The notes under the pieces: generated by a model
Seen by the model: the letters and a program-made list of their open reading frames with translations, nothing else
Told to the model about the DNA's origin: nothing
Databases searched by the model: none
Position numbers and translations under genes: made by a program
Source: Mermis nigrescens
Taxonomy: Eukaryota > Nematoda > Enoplea > Mermithida > Mermithidae
Length of the DNA: 64,000 nucleotides
Direction: 5' to 3'
Assembly: GCA_036768485.1 (NCBI GenBank)
Contig: JAVLUZ010000826.1
Location: 67,501 to 131,500 of the forward strand
In this document: one piece after another, positions 60,638 through 64,000 of the stretch
Layout of the letters: each line of letters opens with the position of its first letter
Numbering within the stretch: the first letter of the stretch is position 1

Positions 60638-61509
60638 CCTACATTTATGTAGGTACACACTACGTCCTTACATTAGGTAGACTATCACCTATAGGATTTG
60701 AGTAATGGCGAGCATTGGGATCTGGGTTGTCCCCTGGGATCCAGCAGACCCCCAAAATTGATTTTGCTGTGCTAGTTTTGTCGATTTCGCCCCGTCAGAC
60801 CCCCTCAGAATTTGAGCAATCAGCAGTGCAAGATTATGCCTTTTGCAGCTTACCTACATACCTACTACACCTATCACAGTAACATCATTGTTGTTCCAAT
60901 AAAGTTTATTGCTGTAAGACATTAGCTCTTATTCAATTTACAAAATTGCATTGCACTCATTTACATTGAAGATTTTGTATCACTCATTGTCCGGTTCTTT
61001 ATCTTGCATTCTGGCTCCTTTTCGACCAGAAATGGATACATAGAGTACATGAAAAAAATTTTGCAGGGCGGGGCGGGCCTAATTTTTGTAACATTACTGG
61101 CGGGGCGGGTCTAAGGAGCTGCGGGGCGGGCTTTATTTCTTTCTTGGCGGGGCGGGTCAAAACATTTCGGCCCGCGCAGGGCTCTGCGAGCACTATCCAA
61201 TGGCATCAAAAATCGCTAAAAAGGCAAAAAAATCAAAATTTGAATGCTGGGGGTATTTTGATTTCTGGGGGTTGCATACACCCCCACACCCACGTGTTGT
61301 CGTGTACACATACGTCTGCGCCGAGCAATTAAGGGGTCCATTGGATGCATTTGTACAGCATGAAAGCCAGGGCCCCATTGCACCAAACTAGGAATGTGTT
61401 GCAAATTTGGATTGCACGAGTGTAGGAGTAAAATTAGGAGCAAAGAGGGCGATTTGGAAGTAATTTTTACTTAACGTGGGTCCACGTTTTTGAGTATTTT
61501 TAGACTTAG

Positions 61510-61600
61510 GAGCACATGTGAGCGTGGGGGTATGCACTCCTACCCGAAGGCCGAATCCCCCAGAAATCAAAATACCCCCAGAATTCAATTTTTGGAAATT
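61510..61600 (-). mobile_element. F1 MITE fragment
   Basis: CACATGTGAGCGTGGGGGTA to CCCCCAGAATTCAATTTTTG; the remainder is replaced by unrelated sequence. Confidence 0.7.
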
Positions 61601-61719
61601 AAAAACTTTAACGTTTTTTTTTCGAGCCGAAATTTTAAGTTTTGCGCCAAAAATGAGCTGAAAACGCTAAAAAGGCATACTTCTTACAATTTTTACAAAA
61701 ATTAAGTATTTTAGGGGTC

Positions 61720-62290
61720 GCGCGCGGCAATTTTGCGGGGGGGGGTTCGTTGCCATTCTGGGGTTCAAATCAACCCCCACAAGAACACGTATGGTCCAAT
61801 GAGGCCTAATTTTGAAGAAATAGCGCTAGAAATTGAATTCTGGTGGGGGTCTATCGACACGGCGGGGCTTCCATATGCTGGGAGTCCAGCCAGACCCCTA
61901 TACGCACATTATGTACATACAGAGCCGAAACTAATTATCCAATAGCTGCAATATTCCTCGTTACAATTCATGTTGGAACTAAGCATAGCTTCCCATTTTT
62001 CCGTTCTCTGGCGTGAGCCTCACCCAACCCGCCTCCCATGTGCATATCTCGTCTAGATCCCAAAAATAAAAATAAGTTTTTACCAGCCTTCATACCGTCA
62101 TGGGATAGAAATTTTAAAACCAGTAAAATCTAAGGTACCTAATCCGTGAGAGAGGACTCCTCTTAAAAAGCAGCCATTTATCATAAATTTATTAGTAGTC
62201 AACAACGGGATCTGAGCATAAACCTTTACACTTTGCTGTTAACAAACAGAAACACGTTACGAAAAATTCATTTAAATAACCCACGCAAGC
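61720..62290. other. Repeat scraps and AT-rich DNA
   Basis: 61730-61910 has GGGGGTTCGTTGCCATTCTG and GAATTCTGGTGGGGGTC relics. No exon recognised. Confidence 0.4.
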
Positions 62291-62304
62291 AACGAGAACT
62301 TCAT

Positions 62305-62692
62305 CAGGCACGTAGCTCTAACGGGAATAGGGGGTCCGGACCACACCTGGGCGTGGTGGGGGGGGGTGTGAATCCCTACGAAAAACAAAAATACCCCCCC
62401 CCCTTCAGAAATCAATTTTTGTTTTTTTTTCGCAATTTTTTGATGCCAATGGATAGTGCTCGATGAGAAACGTTTAAAAATGATGTTTTTCGCCACCATT
62501 CTTTGACCTTGAAAAATCTTGCACCCTCCCCCATGCTGCCCACGACTGGTCCGGACCCCCCAACATTCAGGAAAAAAACGGGAAAATATGACTTTTTAAA
62601 CGTTATTTTGTGCTATTTTTGGCCTTTTTGGACCCCGGACCCCCAAAATTGGTATTGGTCCCCCCGAAATAGGACGGCCAGCTACGTGCCTG
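62305..62692. mobile_element. F4 MITE carrying an F1 insertion
   Basis: Inverted ends CAGGCACGTAGCT and AGCTACGTGCCTG. Flanks AACTTCAT and GACTTCAT match at 7 of 8. The F1 at 62342-62548 interrupts it. It lies about 155 bases beyond the MARCHF5 stop codon. Confidence 0.92.
62342..62548 (-). mobile_element. F1 MITE nested in F4
   Basis: CACACCTGGGCGTGGTGGGG to TGCTGCCCACGACTG with exact duplications GTCCGGAC. 207 bp. Confidence 0.95.
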
Positions 62693-62847
62693 GACTTCAT
62701 TAGAAGCAAACGACAAGATATAAAATAGAGAGTATAAAGCGCACAAAGTTTCTGTCATCCCTGTCGCATTACGATAAGAGAAACGCGTACGATTCGAAGC
62801 AATGCATTTTGAAAAGGGTGAGAAAAAATCAATATCGATCGATAAGA

Positions 62848-63444
62848 TCACCGATCGATTAGCGACGGAGGCGCAGCAGAATTCTGATTGGTCGAATCGA
62901 GCGGCGTGGCCCGATTCTGATTGATCGAATCGGGCGGCACGGCTCGATTTCCATTGGTCGAATCAAGAAGCGCGACTTGATTCTGATTGGTCGAATCGGG
63001 CGTCGCGGCTCGGTTCTGATTGGTCGAATCGGGCGTCGCGGCTCGGTCCTGATTGGTCGAATTGGGCGTCGCGGCTCGGTTCTGATTAGTCGAATCGGGC
63101 GGCGGGTTATTCGTGCCGGGCAAGTCGGCGCGCGATTCGTCGCCGGTAAAGCTCAAAACGTCGCGTTTCGATTGGCGGGCCAATTGGGTGTAGCGTAAAT
63201 AGACGACGGCCAAATTTCGGCAGGCGAAATAAACCACCCCGCCCAGCAGCGTGCGACACAGCTGAGACGGTACAGTATCCCTGCTGAACAAAAAATGCCC
63301 GATCGCACGCGCGAAAATCGGCAACGCGAACGCCTCGCATAGAACGACGGCGACGCGACGCCGACGCTGGCGCTGAACGCTAATGCGCCTCTCCAACGCG
63401 CCCTCTTGGTTATCGAGCGTCAAACGGGCCAACAAACCGACCGT
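62848..63444 (-). CDS. MARCHF5: MARCHF5 (MITOL) E3 ubiquitin ligase, terminal coding exon
   Basis: On the minus strand, after acceptor TTCGCATTTAG, the frame reads TVGLLARLTLDNQEGALERR, two hydrophobic segments (VVLCEAFALPIFARAIGHFL and RTLLGGVVYFACRNLAVVYL), then RYTQLARQSKRDVLSF. These match the last two membrane segments and end of MARCHF5 as I remember it (ALVFPTIATIVGKLMF, QRTILGGIAF, KVYFKQQQYLRQAHRKILNY). The family is a four-pass RING-CH ligase of the mitochondrial outer membrane acting on fission and stress proteins. The RING-CH exons are not in the window and presumably lie beyond 64000. Where the vertebrate protein ends a few residues after NYPE, this one continues about 100 residues of 11-residue repeats (unit near DSTNQNRAATP). 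The exon is strikingly GC-rich for the window. Confidence 0.88.
   Translation of the reverse strand, partial: TVGLLARLTLDNQEGALERRISVQRQRRRRVAVVLCEAFALPIFARAIGHFLFSRDTVPSQLCRTLLGGVVYFACRNLAVVYLRYTQLARQSKRDVLSFTGDESRADLPGTNNPPPDSTNQNRAATPNSTNQDRAATPDSTNQNRAATPDSTNQNQVALLDSTNGNRAVPPDSINQNRATPLDSTNQNSAAPPSLIDR
62883..63113 (-). repeat. 33-bp coding minisatellite, 7 copies
   Basis: Seven head-to-tail 33-base units start at 62883, 62916, 62949, 62982, 63015, 63048 and 63081 (plus-strand core TCTGATTGGTCGAATCGGGC). The period is a multiple of three and the MARCHF5 frame stays open through all of them, giving an 11-residue Asp-Ser-Thr-Asn-Gln-Asn-Arg-rich unit. The two central units are nearly identical; the outer ones are diverged. 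Confidence 0.92.
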
Positions 63445-63574
63445 CTAAATGCGAAAGTGTTAATAGGCTAAAGGATTAGGTTCAATATAATTATCTAAAC
63501 AAAACGGCAAGTCGACGGGCCATGCATTATCCGGTAGAAGAGGGCTCCAGGGGCTTCCAAACCCCATACGCTTT

Positions 63575-63690
63575 TTATTATATTCGGCAAAGATTATACC
63601 TGACACCGTTTTTTTTACAAGCCTCTTTATAAATGTACAAAGATCTACGGGAAAATCTTTGTACGAGCGAAAATTTTTTTGTACATATAA
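63575..63690 (+). mobile_element. F3 MITE fragment
   Basis: TATTCGGCAAAGATTATACC and ATGTACAAAGATCTACGGGA are diverged F3 5' sequence; the rest is absent. Confidence 0.6.
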
Positions 63691-63732
63691 TATATAGATA
63701 TATTATTGAATATACACATTTTTACATACCAC

Positions 63733-64000
63733 CACACCTGGGCGTGGGGGGTTAGGGGCATACGTGGGCAGCAAGAAAATTCTGGGGGGGTGCAAGATTT
63801 TTTTGAAGGTCGAAAAATGGCCTTAAAAATGGTGGTATGGCGATAAAAACACCATTTTTCGACGTTTCTCATCAAGCACTATCCATTGGCATCAAAAAAT
63901 TGCGAAATTAACGAAAAAATTTTCAAAAATTGAATTCTGGGGGGTATTTTGATTTCTGGGGGGGTATTTTGGTTTCTGGGGGGTGCATACCCCCTAAACC
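63733..64000 (-). mobile_element. F1 MITE start, interrupted by another F1
   Basis: CACACCTGGGCGTGGGGGGT runs only 26 bases before a second F1 begins at 63759; the rest is presumably beyond the window. Confidence 0.7.
63759..64000 (+). mobile_element. F1 MITE running off the right edge
   Basis: CATACGTGGGCAGCAAGAAA through GGTGCATACCCCCTAAACC, missing only the last bases. It lies in the intron upstream of the last MARCHF5 exon. Confidence 0.9.

Larger units (their letters stand above)
59207..61186. mobile_element. hAT-like element with GC-rich subterminal repeats
   Basis: Inverted ends CAGACAGAACCCTGCGCGG and CCGCGCAGGGCTCTG, exact duplications CGAGCACT lying in the host F1. Both ends carry GGCGGGGCGGG.C repeats (59215-59335 and 61062-61160). 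The AT-rich middle holds a foldback MITE and another F1. No transposase frame seen. Confidence 0.92.
59078..61298 (+). mobile_element. F1 MITE split by a 2-kb hAT-like insertion
   Basis: The 5' half (59078-59206, CATAGGTGGGCAGCACCACG) and 3' half (61187-61298, CACCCACGTGTT) are one element: the outer flanks GTCGTGTA (59070-59077 and 61299-61306) are identical. Confidence 0.93.

Noticed and set aside
62977..63198. Plus-strand frame with repeated ILIGRIGRRGSV units
   Set aside because: Antisense shadow of the MARCHF5 minisatellite; the conserved membrane segments are encoded only on the minus strand.

Overview
This is animal nuclear DNA, not bacterial, viral or organellar. Coding exons are short, bounded by AG/GT splice signals and separated by AT-rich introns of 0.7-8 kb, and most of the rest is small non-autonomous transposons and microsatellites. 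The proteins recognised are metazoan and the compact transposon-laden introns suggest an invertebrate; I cannot place it more closely.

Layout. (1) About 3.3-42.4 kb, + strand: one gene, SERAC1, a mitochondria/ER-associated alpha/beta-hydrolase with a lipase-like active site. I recovered 11 supported coding exons plus one or two tentative 5' exons. All but one junction agree in reading phase; at 14744/22430 a small exon seems to be missing. The 5' start is not identified. (2) 42.5-54.5 kb: no convincing gene. It holds transposons, four long (TA)n blocks with elements inserted between them, and a degenerate tRNA-like sequence. (3) 54528-54707, + strand: an exon encoding one complete Kunitz domain, with a candidate terminal exon at 58917-58996. 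(4) 62848-63444, - strand: the last coding exon of MARCHF5 (MITOL), a mitochondrial outer-membrane RING-CH ubiquitin ligase, with an unusual C-terminal tail encoded by a 33-bp minisatellite.

Repeats dominate. The main family, called F1 here, is a hAT-like MITE of about 220-280 bp with imperfect ends CAYASSTGGGC and 8-bp target duplications, many of them exact. About 30 copies are listed. Others: F2 (ends CAGTGGCGGAT), F3 (ends CAGTGTTTTTTTGTAC), F4 (CAGGCACGTAGCT), F5 (CATAGGCGTAGCC), F6 (TTAGAGCTGCAC, with GGGTACCC palindromes), F7 (CATACATG), all with 8-bp duplications where readable. There are also three TA-flanked mariner-like MITE types, one a 0.8-kb foldback. Several families share the hairpin GGCGC-TTC-GCGCC. 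Copies are nested up to three deep, giving a relative chronology.

No transposase gene, CRISPR array, operon or prokaryote-type system was seen. Most long open frames are repeat translations ((TA)n giving Ile-Tyr, F1 internal frames) or T-rich DNA. The most noteworthy observations are the reconstructed SERAC1 gene, the minisatellite tail on MARCHF5, and the layered MITE landscape.
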